Notes: generated by a model from the letters alone, not told the origin. DNA of 64,000 bases from Bacteroidales bacterium UBA4293 (GCA_002395835.1 DGVD01000022.1:1-64000); one strand, 5' to 3'. Counted from the first letter of the stretch, positions 23,947 to 33,509 are shown. A program made the numbers and translations.

Positions 23947-25465
23947 TTTCCAAATCCTCCCAATGTTTCTTTCTTCTGTCTACAAGCATATTCACCCTCT
24001 TGTTCTTCCAGTGCATGAAGAAGAGGAAGCAGCTCAAGGAAACAGCCACACCTATCAGGTATGGGAATGGACCCTGAACATGGAATCCTTCCGGTGCCAC
24101 CAAGATATAAGTAGTGCAAACCCATACCATGAACAAAGCAGGAATCATGGTCACCACATAGTTCTTACCATTACGAGCCAGGAACACAGTCACAGTCCAC
24201 AAGGTGAAGACTGCCAAAGACTGATTAGACCATCCAAAGTAGCTCCAAATGGTGTTGAAGCCATCGGGGTTAGAAATCTGCCAAGCCAGCAAAAGCGTAC
24301 AGATGATGAACATCGGAATGCTGATGAGCAGACGGTTACGGATAGGCTGCTGAGGCAGGTTCAAGTACTCACCGATGATAAGACGAGCACTACGCAGAGC
24401 CGTATCACCACTGGTAATAGGAGCGGCAACCACACCCAGCAGAGCCAGGATTCCACCAAATACCCCTAACCAGCCGTCGCAGACGTTCATTACCACCTGA
24501 GGGGCAGAGAAGAACTGCACCAAAGTCTTGTCGCTCTGGGACATGAACGCATTGACTACGTCTGGAGAGCAAACCTCCTTCCAGCCATCGGCATAGAAGA
24601 AATAAGATGAAATGGTGGCCCAGATCAAGGCTATGATACCCTCTGTAACCATGGAACCATAGAAGATAGGACGACCCTGCATTTCATTCTTCATGCAACG
24701 AGCCATCAAAGGACTTTGAGTGGCATGGAAACCACTGATAGCTCCACAAGCTATGGTGATGAACAGAGCCGGGAAGATAGGCTGAGTACGACCGAACTTC
24801 TCCGCACCCAGGTTCTGCATGCCATCCCAAATCTCAGGTAGCTGAGGCATACGGATAAACAAGCCCACCATCAGTGCCAAGGCCATGAAAATCAAGGAGA
24901 ATGCAAACAACGGATAGATTTTACCGATAATCTTATCCACTGGAAGCATGGTGGCAATGATATAGTAAACGAAGATTAAGAGAATCCACATAATCTCACT
25001 ACCCCATATATTCTTCAGGATAATGGCTGGACTATACACAAATACGGCACCTACCATGAGAAGCAGCAAAACGGAGAATACCAGCATGACATTCTTCACC
25101 CTCCATCCCAGATAATAGCCTACCAGGCCCGGAAGACCGCACCCTCTGTGATGCAGGGAAAGCATACCGCTCATGTAATCATGAACTGCTCCGGCAAAGA
25201 TACAGCCGAACACAATCCACAAATATGCAGCAGTACCGAACCACATACCCATAATAGCTCCAAAAATAGGGCCCGTACCTGCGATATTCAAGAACTGAAT
25301 CATGAATATCTTCCATCCAGGAAGAACAATATAATCCACCCCATCTGCCCTAGAGACAGCTGGAGTAACTCGTTTAGGGTCTGGACCGAAGATACGCTCC
25401 ACAAAACGACCATAGAAAAAATAGCCCGCTATCAGAGCTATCAATGAAATTACAAAAGTTACCAT
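23933..25465 (-). CDS. Carbon starvation protein CstA family transporter
   Basis: Integral membrane protein of 510 residues, shorter than the about 700 of E. coli CstA. It has the family core: PGWKIFMIQFLNIAGTGPIFG near the N-terminus, GAVHDYMSGMLSLHHRG, IACGAISGFHATQSPLMARC and SGDTALRSARLIIGEYL. More than ten hydrophobic helices are visible. Family members import peptides or pyruvate. First gene of the eight-gene minus-strand run; a TAAATTTG box lies at 25500-25493, 28 bases before the start. Together with the peptidases in the window it fits a peptide-using lifestyle. Confidence 0.93.
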   Translation of the reverse strand: MVTFVISLIALIAGYFFYGRFVERIFGPDPKRVTPAVSRADGVDYIVLPGWKIFMIQFLNIAGTGPIFGAIMGMWFGTAAYLWIVFGCIFAGAVHDYMSGMLSLHHRGCGLPGLVGYYLGWRVKNVMLVFSVLLLLMVGAVFVYSPAIILKNIWGSEIMWILLIFVYYIIATMLPVDKIIGKIYPLFAFSLIFMALALMVGLFIRMPQLPEIWDGMQNLGAEKFGRTQPIFPALFITIACGAISGFHATQSPLMARCMKNEMQGRPIFYGSMVTEGIIALIWATISSYFFYADGWKEVCSPDVVNAFMSQSDKTLVQFFSAPQVVMNVCDGWLGVFGGILALLGVVAAPITSGDTALRSARLIIGEYLNLPQQPIRNRLLISIPMFIICTLLLAWQISNPDGFNTIWSYFGWSNQSLAVFTLWTVTVFLARNGKNYVVTMIPALFMVWVCTTYILVAPEGFHVQGPFPYLIGVAVSLSCFLFFMHWKNKRVNMLVDRRKKHWEDLENAAK

Positions 25466-25492
25466 CTTTTTACTTTCTCATAAAATTAGGTG

Positions 25493-25500
25493 CAAATTTA
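25493..25500 (-). promoter_or_regulatory. -7 promoter element for cstA
   Basis: TAAATTTG on the minus strand matches TAnnTTTG, 28 bases before the cstA ATG. No clear -33 element. Confidence 0.45.
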
Positions 25501-25540
25501 ATAAAAATCTTATCATCTTACATGACTTTTATCACAGAAC

Positions 25541-25572
25541 TTGATGGGAATCTCAAAAAAATTATAACTTTG
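25541..25572 (+). promoter_or_regulatory. Promoter of the GHL10-type gene
   Basis: TTG (25541-25543), 21 bases, TAACTTTG (25565-25572). Predicted start near 25579, about 20 bases before the ATG at 25600. Confidence 0.6.
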
Positions 25573-25599
25573 CACGACAATTAATCAAGAATTAACAGA

Positions 25600-27288
25600 A
25601 TGACTAAAATAAAATCAATCATATTACCTCTTTTCTTCCTTCTCTTTTTCTGCCAGTCTGCCCTAGCTCAGATACCTCAGCAGAAGTATGAGACACGCGC
25701 AGTGTGGCTTACCACACTGAATGGACTGGACTGGCCCAAGACGAAAGCTGTCTCTCCTGCATCCAGGGAAAGGCAGAAGAGGGAATTGATAGCCATTTTA
25801 GATAAATATCAGGAACTTCACTTGAACACCGTTCTGCTGCAGACTCGTGTCAGGGGTTCCGTAATTTACCCTTCTTCCATGGAAGGATGGGACCCTTGTC
25901 TGACAGGAGAACCTGGAAAAGACCCGGGTTATGACCCTCTGAAATTTGCCATTGATGAATGCCACAAGAGAGGGTTGGAGCTGCATTGCTGGGTGGTTAC
26001 CATCCCTTCCGGAAATGCCGATGTGCATAAAAAACTGGGGAACAAATCCGTTACCCGTACGCATCCTGCTATCTGCAAGAAAATCAAGAACTACTGGTAT
26101 CTGGATCCTGGACATCCTGAAACGAAGGAATATCTGGCTAGCGTTTGCGCAGAAATGACTCGGAAATACGACATCGATGGGATTCACTTCGATTTCATCC
26201 GATATACGGAGAACAGTGCGAATACACTGGACCGTGACAGCTACCGAAAATATGGCAGAGGACAAAACCTGGCAGAATGGCGAAGGAACAATATAACTGC
26301 TTGTGTAAGAGCCATGTACAATGCCATCAAGGCTATCAAACCTTGGGTAAAGGTAACCTGTGCCCCACTGGGAAAGTACAGAGACACTGACCGATTCTCT
26401 TCCACCGGTTGGAACGGATACAATAAAGTTTATCAAGAATCTCAACGATGGTTGAGAGAGGGAATCATGGATGCTGTTTATCCGATGATTTATTATAAAG
26501 GCAACCATTTCTACCCCTTCGTAAGAGACTGGTTGGAAAACAGTTACGGTCGTCCTGCCGTCCCCGGACTGGGAATCTACTTCCTGCATCCTAGTGAGGG
26601 AAACTGGGTTCTAGCTGATGTACAACGGGAAATGAACTATTGCAGAAGTCTGGGACTGGGAGTGGCACATTATCGTTCCAAATTCCTGACAGACAACACA
26701 AAAGGCCTCTACGACTGGTGCAAAAAGGTTTACTATCCCTACCCTGCACTAGTTCCCGGGATGACCTGGCAAACCAAAGAAGTTCCCAATGCTCCTGCAT
26801 CTATCAACGTGAGGTATTCAGGGAATGGTGCAGAACTGGATTGGAGCGATGTTTCCGACACGAAAAACAACACTTACGTGACGTACAACGTGTACCGTTC
26901 TGAGAACAAAGTGGTGAACATTAACATCCCACAAAATTTAGTAGCAGCCCGTTTACTAAAAAGCGAATTTAGAGACACGAAAGCAGATAAAAAATACTAC
27001 TATGCCGTGACTGCTGTGAACCGTTTTGGAAATGAAAGTGCACCTTTACAGAGTGTCTCTGCTCCAAATGAAGGGCCATCGGATGTGGAATATGCACACG
27101 GTCAAGTAATCCTGGCTCCTGTGAACAATGTGAGATCCGTGCAGATTAACGATCTGTCCGGAAGAGTCATCAAAGAGGTGCCTTACAACACAAATATAGA
27201 GGTATCAGAACTGGAACCGGGAAGCTATCAAGTGGTGTTTATCACGCAAGATAATCGTAGATTACCTACTGGAATTTTCTTCAAATAA
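25600..27288 (+). CDS. Secreted glycosidase-like (GHL10/DUF187) protein with fibronectin-like and sorting domains
   Basis: 562 residues. Signal peptide (ILPLFFLLFFCQSALAQ). The catalytic-like barrel (about 27-385) has the GHL10 motifs ETRAVWLTTLNGLDWP at the start, NTVLLQTRVRG, IDGIHFDFIRYTE and MDAVYPMIYYK. A fibronectin type III-like region follows (about 390-490, TYNVYRSENK ... YYYAVTAVNRFGNES). The last 75 residues (VRSVQINDLSGRVIKEV ... LEPGSYQVVFIT ... LPTGIFFK) look like a type IX secretion C-terminal sorting domain. Related proteins act on peptidoglycan or glycans; substrate here unknown. Confidence 0.85.
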   Translation: MTKIKSIILPLFFLLFFCQSALAQIPQQKYETRAVWLTTLNGLDWPKTKAVSPASRERQKRELIAILDKYQELHLNTVLLQTRVRGSVIYPSSMEGWDPCLTGEPGKDPGYDPLKFAIDECHKRGLELHCWVVTIPSGNADVHKKLGNKSVTRTHPAICKKIKNYWYLDPGHPETKEYLASVCAEMTRKYDIDGIHFDFIRYTENSANTLDRDSYRKYGRGQNLAEWRRNNITACVRAMYNAIKAIKPWVKVTCAPLGKYRDTDRFSSTGWNGYNKVYQESQRWLREGIMDAVYPMIYYKGNHFYPFVRDWLENSYGRPAVPGLGIYFLHPSEGNWVLADVQREMNYCRSLGLGVAHYRSKFLTDNTKGLYDWCKKVYYPYPALVPGMTWQTKEVPNAPASINVRYSGNGAELDWSDVSDTKNNTYVTYNVYRSENKVVNINIPQNLVAARLLKSEFRDTKADKKYYYAVTAVNRFGNESAPLQSVSAPNEGPSDVEYAHGQVILAPVNNVRSVQINDLSGRVIKEVPYNTNIEVSELEPGSYQVVFITQDNRRLPTGIFFK

Positions 27289-27310
27289 AACACCCTACAT
27301 TAAGTGGCAA

Positions 27311-27375
27311 TTTTTTACTCCCCTTAAGGAGAAAAAATTTTCCCTAACTGGCGAGAAAAATTTCGCTAGAAAAAG
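27311..27375. terminator. Hairpins between convergent genes
   Basis: Two adjacent hairpins: TTTTTT..CTCC-CCTTAA-GGAG-AAAAAA (about 27311-27338) and CTGGCGA / TCGCTAG (one wobble). They lie in the 94-base gap between a plus-strand and a minus-strand gene and probably terminate both. Confidence 0.55.
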
Positions 27376-27382
27376 AGCCTCC

Positions 27383-28516
27383 TTATTCCACCAGGATAAA
27401 AGCACGATAACACGTCGTTTCTGAGATAGGATTCAGGGCTAAATAACCACTCACTACCTGCTCTCCATTTTTAACCAGAGGGTAGGTTTTCAGCATCCGT
27501 TCATGAATGGTAAGCATAGCCCCGGGTTGGGAAGAAAAATCTATTTTGAACATCCCTTTATGACCTTCAGCCAATATTTTCCTGCTTAAAGCAGAAGCAA
27601 ACTGCCCCATATTGAAACGCAAATTGATTTCCACACAAGGGTGGATTTTAACCTCCTCCGAAGCATCTTTTACCAGCATCATATCCATCCCAAAAGGCCC
27701 CACATAGTTTGTTCCAATATTTTGAGATAAAGCTAGGGATATTTGTTCTTTTAAGTTCTTTAGCACCACGGAATCTTCTCTCCCATAACGACGAAGAATC
27801 TCTTCTTCCAGATACTCATCTGTTCCTAGCAGATTCCCTGCATACATTCCTTGTTCACTTGTGGAAAAGACAGAATAGCTCTGGAAAGAAACATGCCCTT
27901 CCCCATCGGATATGAATTCCATAGCAAAATCCAAGATTCTCTCGTATCGAGGTTCCAGCACCACCCCACCTTGCATCTGGATGGCTCTTCTGCACCAATT
28001 CTGGAGAGGAGCCTCAAAATCCCCACGAATAGGTTTTAACCCCTTACCACTACTGCTCCAAAGTTGTTTCATGATGACATCTGGATACCTCTTCAAGAGT
28101 TCTTCTATCTGCTGCAGTGAAGTGCACAGGAAAGATTCCCCCAAAAAAACATCCGGAGAAGATTCACAAAGTTCTTTCAGGGTAGAAACAGCTAAGGCAC
28201 GAGAAGACAGTTTCCTGATTCCATCGAGGTATTCCCTAGAAGGGAGCTGCACGTTAGGGTTCCACCGATGAAGCATACGGCAGACAAGCAAATCCCAGCC
28301 CCAAGGTTTCACCTGATATTTCTCTACATCAGGGATTCGGGAACGAAAATCACAAACCACATCACCCTCCTGAGCTATCCAAGAAGGAAGAAGAGCTAAA
28401 TCCTCTGCCATTTTGACTGCAGAAGCTGGAGGCTGATAATTGGCCCGATAGTTTGCCAGAGCCATATCATGCCATGGATTAAAGACATACAACGAAACCT
28501 GCTTCATTTCAACCAC
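27383..28516 (-). CDS. ATP-grasp fold protein of unknown function
   Basis: 377 residues, soluble, no signal peptide. ATP-grasp features: VIMKQLWSSSGKGLKPI (about 152-168) as the nucleotide-binding loop, then VVLEPRYERILDFAMEFI and the metal-binding block GPFGMDMMLV ... HPCVEINLRFNMG near 275-308. N-terminus YVFNPWHDMALAN is distinctive. No known amino-acid or peptide ligase matches confidently. It may join a carboxylate to an amine or similar, but the substrate is unknown. Stands alone on the minus strand between two plus-strand genes. M4 (28507) is an alternative start. Confidence 0.65.
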   Translation of the reverse strand: MVEMKQVSLYVFNPWHDMALANYRANYQPPASAVKMAEDLALLPSWIAQEGDVVCDFRSRIPDVEKYQVKPWGWDLLVCRMLHRWNPNVQLPSREYLDGIRKLSSRALAVSTLKELCESSPDVFLGESFLCTSLQQIEELLKRYPDVIMKQLWSSSGKGLKPIRGDFEAPLQNWCRRAIQMQGGVVLEPRYERILDFAMEFISDGEGHVSFQSYSVFSTSEQGMYAGNLLGTDEYLEEEILRRYGREDSVVLKNLKEQISLALSQNIGTNYVGPFGMDMMLVKDASEEVKIHPCVEINLRFNMGQFASALSRKILAEGHKGMFKIDFSSQPGAMLTIHERMLKTYPLVKNGEQVVSGYLALNPISETTCYRAFILVE

Positions 28517-28592
28517 AAAGATAGGTTATTTCCAATTAACTTACAAATTACCCATAAAAAAGCATTTATCTCTTTTTTTTTGATAACCCCAC

Positions 28593-28623
28593 TTTGCAAA
28601 TCCAATAATATATTCTATCTTTG
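28593..28623 (+). promoter_or_regulatory. Promoter of the AAA ATPase gene
   Basis: TTTG (28593-28596), 19 bases, TATCTTTG (28616-28623): full consensus. An unusual purine-rich GAGGAGAT lies just before the ATG at 28647, one of few Shine-Dalgarno-like sites in the window. Confidence 0.75.
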
Positions 28624-28646
28624 CACAGAATTTAGAGGAGATATTA

Positions 28647-29825
28647 ATGGAGGCTTTCTATAGAACCCATGCTTACCTTGTTGAGCATACCAATGCTCCA
28701 GTCCGTCGCGCCCTCATGGACGAGATAGACTGGAACGACCGTCTTATCGGTATAAAAGGTACTCGAGGTGTAGGAAAGACTACTTTTCTTCTTCAATATG
28801 CCAAGGAGCATTTCGGTACAGACCGCTCCTGCCTGTATATCAACCTGAACAATTTCTATTTCCAGCAGAGAGGTTTTGCAGACTTTGCGGGTGAATTCTT
28901 GAAAAGAGGCGGAAAAGTGCTTCTGATAGACCAGGTTTTCAAGTATGGCGACTGGAGCCATGAGCTCAGAACCTGTTATGACAAGTACCCTTCCCTTCAC
29001 ATCGTATTCACCGGTTCCTCTGTGATGAGGCTGAAAGAAGAAAACCCAGAATTGAACGGCATTGTAAAGAGTTACAACCTTCGAGGCTTTTCTTTCCGGG
29101 AATATCTAAACCTCTACACTCGCAATGAATTCCCAGCCTATTCGCTGGAAGAAATCATAGCCAACCATGAAAAGATAGCCAAGAGCATTCTTTCCAAGGT
29201 TCGCCCTCTGGACTATTTCCAGAGTTACATTCACCACGGGTTCTACCCCTTCTTCCTGGAAAAGCGCAACTATTCAGAGAATCTACTGAAGACCATGTCC
29301 ATGATGATAGAAGTGGATATTCTTCTCATCAAGCAGATAGAACTCAAATATCTGTCAAAGATTAAGAAACTCCTGTATATGCTGGCTGTGAACGGGCCAG
29401 GAACTCCAAACATCAGCATGCTGGCTAATGAAATTCAGACCAGTAGAGCTACTGTGATGAACTACATCAAGTACCTGGCTGATGCACGACTCATCAACAT
29501 GATTTATGAGGAAGGAGATGATTTCCCGAAGAAACCAGCCAGAATAGCCATGCATAACACCAACCAGATGTATGCTATCTACCCTATCAAAGTGGAAGAG
29601 CAGAACGTGCTGGAAACCTTTTTCCTCAATACCATGTGGAAAGACCACAAGATGAGTACCGGGAAAAAAGGAACCTCCTTCCTAGTGGATGGAAACCAAT
29701 CTTTCCGCATTTGCCCAGCAAAGCCGAAAGGTAAGATAAATCCAGACACCATCTATGCATTGCACCACATGGAGTTAGGACATGGAAATTTCATACCACT
29801 TTGGCTATTTGGTTTTTTGTATTAG
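28647..29825 (+). CDS. AAA (AAA_14-type) ATPase, function unknown
   Basis: 392 residues. Walker A GIKGTRGVGKTTFLL (about 35-49), Walker B-like VLLIDQVFKYGDWSHEL (Asp followed by Gln, not Glu), sensor-like IVFTGSSVMRL, then GFSFREYLNLY, a sequence common in AAA_14/DUF4143 ATPases. A winged-helix region near 250-290 (NISMLANEIQTSRATVMNYIKYL) follows. Such ATPases are common, often variable, in Bacteroidales; roles are unproven. A separate promoter and a different transcription unit from nifJ is likely but not certain, since only 44 bases separate them. Confidence 0.8.
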   Translation: MEAFYRTHAYLVEHTNAPVRRALMDEIDWNDRLIGIKGTRGVGKTTFLLQYAKEHFGTDRSCLYINLNNFYFQQRGFADFAGEFLKRGGKVLLIDQVFKYGDWSHELRTCYDKYPSLHIVFTGSSVMRLKEENPELNGIVKSYNLRGFSFREYLNLYTRNEFPAYSLEEIIANHEKIAKSILSKVRPLDYFQSYIHHGFYPFFLEKRNYSENLLKTMSMMIEVDILLIKQIELKYLSKIKKLLYMLAVNGPGTPNISMLANEIQTSRATVMNYIKYLADARLINMIYEEGDDFPKKPARIAMHNTNQMYAIYPIKVEEQNVLETFFLNTMWKDHKMSTGKKGTSFLVDGNQSFRICPAKPKGKINPDTIYALHHMELGHGNFIPLWLFGFLY

Positions 29826-29869
29826 AATATATTTAAAAGAATTACATAACTATTAATATCTATTGTATT

Positions 29870-32800
29870 ATGGCAAAAGAAAAAAAATTCGTAACCTGGG
29901 ATGGTAACACCTGTGCTGGACATGTAGCATACATGTTCTCAGAGGTTGCTGCTATTTACCCTATCACTCCATCATCTCCTATGGCGGAGCATGTTGATGA
30001 GTGGGCAGCTCAGGGCCGCAAGAACCTGTTCGGTGATACCGTACTGGTTCAGGAAATGCAGTCTGAGGCTGGTGCTGCCGGTGCAGTTCACGGCTCTCTG
30101 CAAGCTGGTGCCCTAACCTCTACATTCACAGCTTCACAGGGTCTGTTGCTGATGATTCCTAACATGTATAAGATTGCCGGTGAGTTGCTACCTTGTGTAT
30201 TCCATGTTTCTGCACGTACCGTAGCTACTCATTCACTTTGTATCTTTGGTGACCACAGCGACGTAATGGCTTGCCGTCAAACCGGTTTTGCTATGCTTTC
30301 TGAGGGTTCCGTACAGGAAGTTATGGATTTGTCTGCCGTAGCTCACCTGGCTGCCATCGAGGCACGCGTTCCATTTATCAACTTCTTCGACGGTTTCCGT
30401 ACTTCTCATGAGTATCAGAAGGTAGAGCTTTTGGAAGAAGATGACGTACGCGACCTGGTAGACATGAAGGCTGTATCTGAATTCCGTGCACGTGCTTTGA
30501 GTCCAGAGCATCCACAATCTAAGGGTATGGCAGAAAACCCAGAAACCTTCTTCCCACACCGTGAGGCTTGCAACCGTTACTATGACGCAGTTCCTGCAAT
30601 CGTAGAAAAATACATGGCTGCTATCTCTGAGCGCACTGGTCGTGAATATAAATTGTTCTCTTACTATGGTGCAGAAGATGCTACTGACATCATCATCGCT
30701 ATGGGTTCAGTAACCGAGGCTGCTCGTGAGGCTATCGACTATGCTAACGCACATGGTAAGAAATATGGTTTGGTATCTGTTCACTTGTATCGTCCATTCT
30801 CTGTAAAGCATCTGCTTCAGGCAGTTCCAGAGACTGTTAAGCACATTGCTGTTCTGGATAGAACTAAGGAGCCAGGTTCTAATGGTGAGCCTCTATTGCT
30901 GGATGTTAAGGATGCATTCTATGGCAGTGGTCGTACTCCTGTTATCGTAGGTGGTCGTTACGGTTTAGGTTCTGGCGATACTACTCCTTCTATGATTCTT
31001 AGCGTTTATGAGAATCTGGAGATGCCACAGCCTAAGGATCATTTCACTGTAGGTATCGTGGATGACCTGACCTTCACCTCACTTCCTGTTAAAGAAGAGA
31101 TGGCACTGGGTGGCAAGGGTATCTTCGAGGCTAAGTTCTTCGGTCTGGGTGCTGATGGTACCGTAGGTGCCAACAAGAACTCTGTCAAGATTATTGGTGA
31201 TAACACCGATAAGTACTGCCAGGCATATTTCTCTTACGACTCAAAGAAATCTGGTGGTTTCACCTGTTCACACTTGCGTTTTGGTGACACTCCTATCCGT
31301 TCTACCTATCAGATTAAGACTCCAAACTTCGTAGCATGTCACGTTCAGGCTTACCTGCACATGTACGATGTAATCCGTGGTTTGCAGAAGAACGGTCTGT
31401 TCCTGTTGAACACCATCTTTGAAGGGGAAGAGCTGGTTAACTATATCCCTAACAAGATTAAGAAGTACTTCGCAGAGAAGAACATCACCGTTTACTACAT
31501 TAATGCAACCAAGATAGCTCAGGAGATTGGTTTGGGCAACCGTACCAACACTATTCTTCAATCTGCATTCTTCCGTATTACCAATGTAATTCCAGTAGAA
31601 CTGGCAGTAGAGCAGATGAAGAAGGCTATCGTTAAGTCTTACGGAAAGAAGGGCGAAGACGTAGTAAATATGAACTTTGCTGCAGTGGATCGTGGTGGTG
31701 AATACAAGCAGTTGCCAGTTGATCCAAGTTGGGCATCTCTGGAAGATGATCCAGAAGTAGCAAACAACGATCCTGAATACATCAACAAGTTGGTTCGCGT
31801 TATCAATGCACAGAATGGTGCTGACCTGCCAGTTTCTGCATACAAGGGCATCGAAGACGGTGCTTGGGAGCAGGGTACTGCAGCTTATGAGAAGCGTGGT
31901 GTAGCAGCATTCGTTCCAGAATGGGATCCAGCTAAGTGTATCCAGTGTAACAAGTGTTCATTTGTTTGTCCTCACGCTTGTATCCGTCCATTCGTTATGG
32001 ATGAGGCAGAAGCTGCAGGTTTCAAGGGCAACACTATAGAGATGAAGGCTCCTGCACAGTTCCGTGGCATGAGATTCGTTATGCAAGTAGGTGTGAAGGA
32101 CTGTCTGGGTTGTGGCAACTGTGCTGATGTTTGTCCTGGTAATCCAAAACTGGGTGGTCCAGCATTGAAGATGGTTCCTTATGATGATTCTTCAGAAAAG
32201 GCTGCATTTGAGGCTGCTAACTGGGATTACTGCGTAAAGAATGTTCATTCTAAGCAGGATTTGATTGACATCAAGCAGAATCCAAAGAACTCTCAGTTCG
32301 CTACTCCATTGTTCGAGTTCTCCGGTGCTTGCTCTGGTTGTGGTGAGACTCCTTATGTGAAGTTGATTACTCAGTTGTTCGGTGACCGTGAAATCGTAGC
32401 AAACGCTACTGGTTGTTCTTCCATCTACTCTGGTTCAATTCCATCTACACCTTATACTAAGAATGAAAAGGGTCAGGGTCCTGCATGGTCTAACTCCCTG
32501 TTCGAGGACTTCTGCGAATACGGTCTGGGTATGGTTTTGGCAACTAAGAAGATGAAGAAGCGCATTACTGACACTTTGAACGAGCTTATTGCAGACGAGA
32601 AGACTCCAGAAGAGTTTAAGACTGCTGCACAGGCTTGGATTGAGGGTCAGAACGATGCTGACGCATCCAAGGCTGCAGCTGCTGCATTGAAGCCACTGAT
32701 TGCACAAGGTGCAGCAAATGGTTGTCCAAAATGTGCTAAGCTGAAAGAACTTGACCATTATCTGGTTAAGCGTTCACAGTGGATTATCGGTGGTGATGGT

Positions 32801-33454
32801 GCATCATACGATATCGGTTACGGAGGTCTGGATCACGTCATTGGTTCTGGTGAGGATGTAAACATCTTCGTTATCGACACCGAGGTTTACTCAAACACTG
32901 GTGGTCAGGCATCTAAGGCTACACCAATCTCCGCAGTAGCACAGTTCGCCGCCAATGGTAAGCGTGCTGGTAAGAAGGATCTAGGTCTTATGCAGGCTAC
33001 TTACGGAAACGTATATGTAGCACAGGTTGCAATGGGTGCAGATCAGGCACAGTGCTTGAAGGCATTCAGAGAGGCTGAAGCATGGCATGGTCCTTCATTG
33101 ATCATTGCTTACGCTCCATGTATCAACCACGGTTTGAAGGCTAAGGGCGGTATGGGTAAGAGCCAGGCTGAGGAAGCGAAGGCTGTAGCATGCGGTTACT
33201 GGCATTTGTGGCGTAACAACCCAGCATTGGCAGAAGAAGGTAAGAACCCATTCCAGCTGGATTCTAAGGCTCCAAACTGGGATGACTTCCAGGCATTCTT
33301 GGAAGGTGAGGTACGCTTCTTGTCTTTGAAGAAGGCTGCACCTGCTGAGGCACAAGAACTGTATGATGCTTGTAAGGCTGCTGCAAAGCGTCGTTACAAC
33401 TCTTACATCCGTATGAGTAAGATGGATTATTCAGATCCTGATCAGGCTCTATAA
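29870..33454 (+). CDS. nifJ: Pyruvate:ferredoxin (flavodoxin) oxidoreductase
   Basis: Converts pyruvate and CoA to acetyl-CoA, CO2 and reduced ferredoxin in anaerobes; 1194 residues, one chain, full length. Domain I begins FVTWDGNTCAGHVAYMFSEV with TPSSPMAEHVDEWAA. Two 4Fe-4S motifs are at C690-C693-C696-C700 and C745-C748-C751-C755. The TPP domain has GACSGCGETPYVKL and GGDGASYDIGYGGLDHV. Codon use (CGT, GGT, AAC, TCT) is much more biased than in its neighbours, a sign of high expression. Strong terminator just downstream, so monocistronic at the 3' end. Confidence 0.98.
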   Translation: MAKEKKFVTWDGNTCAGHVAYMFSEVAAIYPITPSSPMAEHVDEWAAQGRKNLFGDTVLVQEMQSEAGAAGAVHGSLQAGALTSTFTASQGLLLMIPNMYKIAGELLPCVFHVSARTVATHSLCIFGDHSDVMACRQTGFAMLSEGSVQEVMDLSAVAHLAAIEARVPFINFFDGFRTSHEYQKVELLEEDDVRDLVDMKAVSEFRARALSPEHPQSKGMAENPETFFPHREACNRYYDAVPAIVEKYMAAISERTGREYKLFSYYGAEDATDIIIAMGSVTEAAREAIDYANAHGKKYGLVSVHLYRPFSVKHLLQAVPETVKHIAVLDRTKEPGSNGEPLLLDVKDAFYGSGRTPVIVGGRYGLGSGDTTPSMILSVYENLEMPQPKDHFTVGIVDDLTFTSLPVKEEMALGGKGIFEAKFFGLGADGTVGANKNSVKIIGDNTDKYCQAYFSYDSKKSGGFTCSHLRFGDTPIRSTYQIKTPNFVACHVQAYLHMYDVIRGLQKNGLFLLNTIFEGEELVNYIPNKIKKYFAEKNITVYYINATKIAQEIGLGNRTNTILQSAFFRITNVIPVELAVEQMKKAIVKSYGKKGEDVVNMNFAAVDRGGEYKQLPVDPSWASLEDDPEVANNDPEYINKLVRVINAQNGADLPVSAYKGIEDGAWEQGTAAYEKRGVAAFVPEWDPAKCIQCNKCSFVCPHACIRPFVMDEAEAAGFKGNTIEMKAPAQFRGMRFVMQVGVKDCLGCGNCADVCPGNPKLGGPALKMVPYDDSSEKAAFEAANWDYCVKNVHSKQDLIDIKQNPKNSQFATPLFEFSGACSGCGETPYVKLITQLFGDREIVANATGCSSIYSGSIPSTPYTKNEKGQGPAWSNSLFEDFCEYGLGMVLATKKMKKRITDTLNELIADEKTPEEFKTAAQAWIEGQNDADASKAAAAALKPLIAQGAANGCPKCAKLKELDHYLVKRSQWIIGGDGASYDIGYGGLDHVIGSGEDVNIFVIDTEVYSNTGGQASKATPISAVAQFAANGKRAGKKDLGLMQATYGNVYVAQVAMGADQAQCLKAFREAEAWHGPSLIIAYAPCINHGLKAKGGMGKSQAEEAKAVACGYWHLWRNNPALAEEGKNPFQLDSKAPNWDDFQAFLEGEVRFLSLKKAAPAEAQELYDACKAAAKRRYNSYIRMSKMDYSDPDQAL

Positions 33455-33473
33455 ATCCATTTCTAACATAAAT

Positions 33474-33509
33474 AAAAGCGGAGGCTCCTTCTGAGGCCTC
33501 CGCTTTTTT
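33474..33509 (+). terminator. Terminator of nifJ
   Basis: Stem AAAAGCGGAGGC / GCCTCCGCTTTT, 10-base loop, followed by TT. Begins 20 bases after the stop codon. Confidence 0.92.

Noticed and set aside
28647..29825. Mobile element or defence island around the AAA ATPase
   Set aside because: No transposase, integrase, repeats or other defence genes flank it; neighbours are ordinary metabolic genes.
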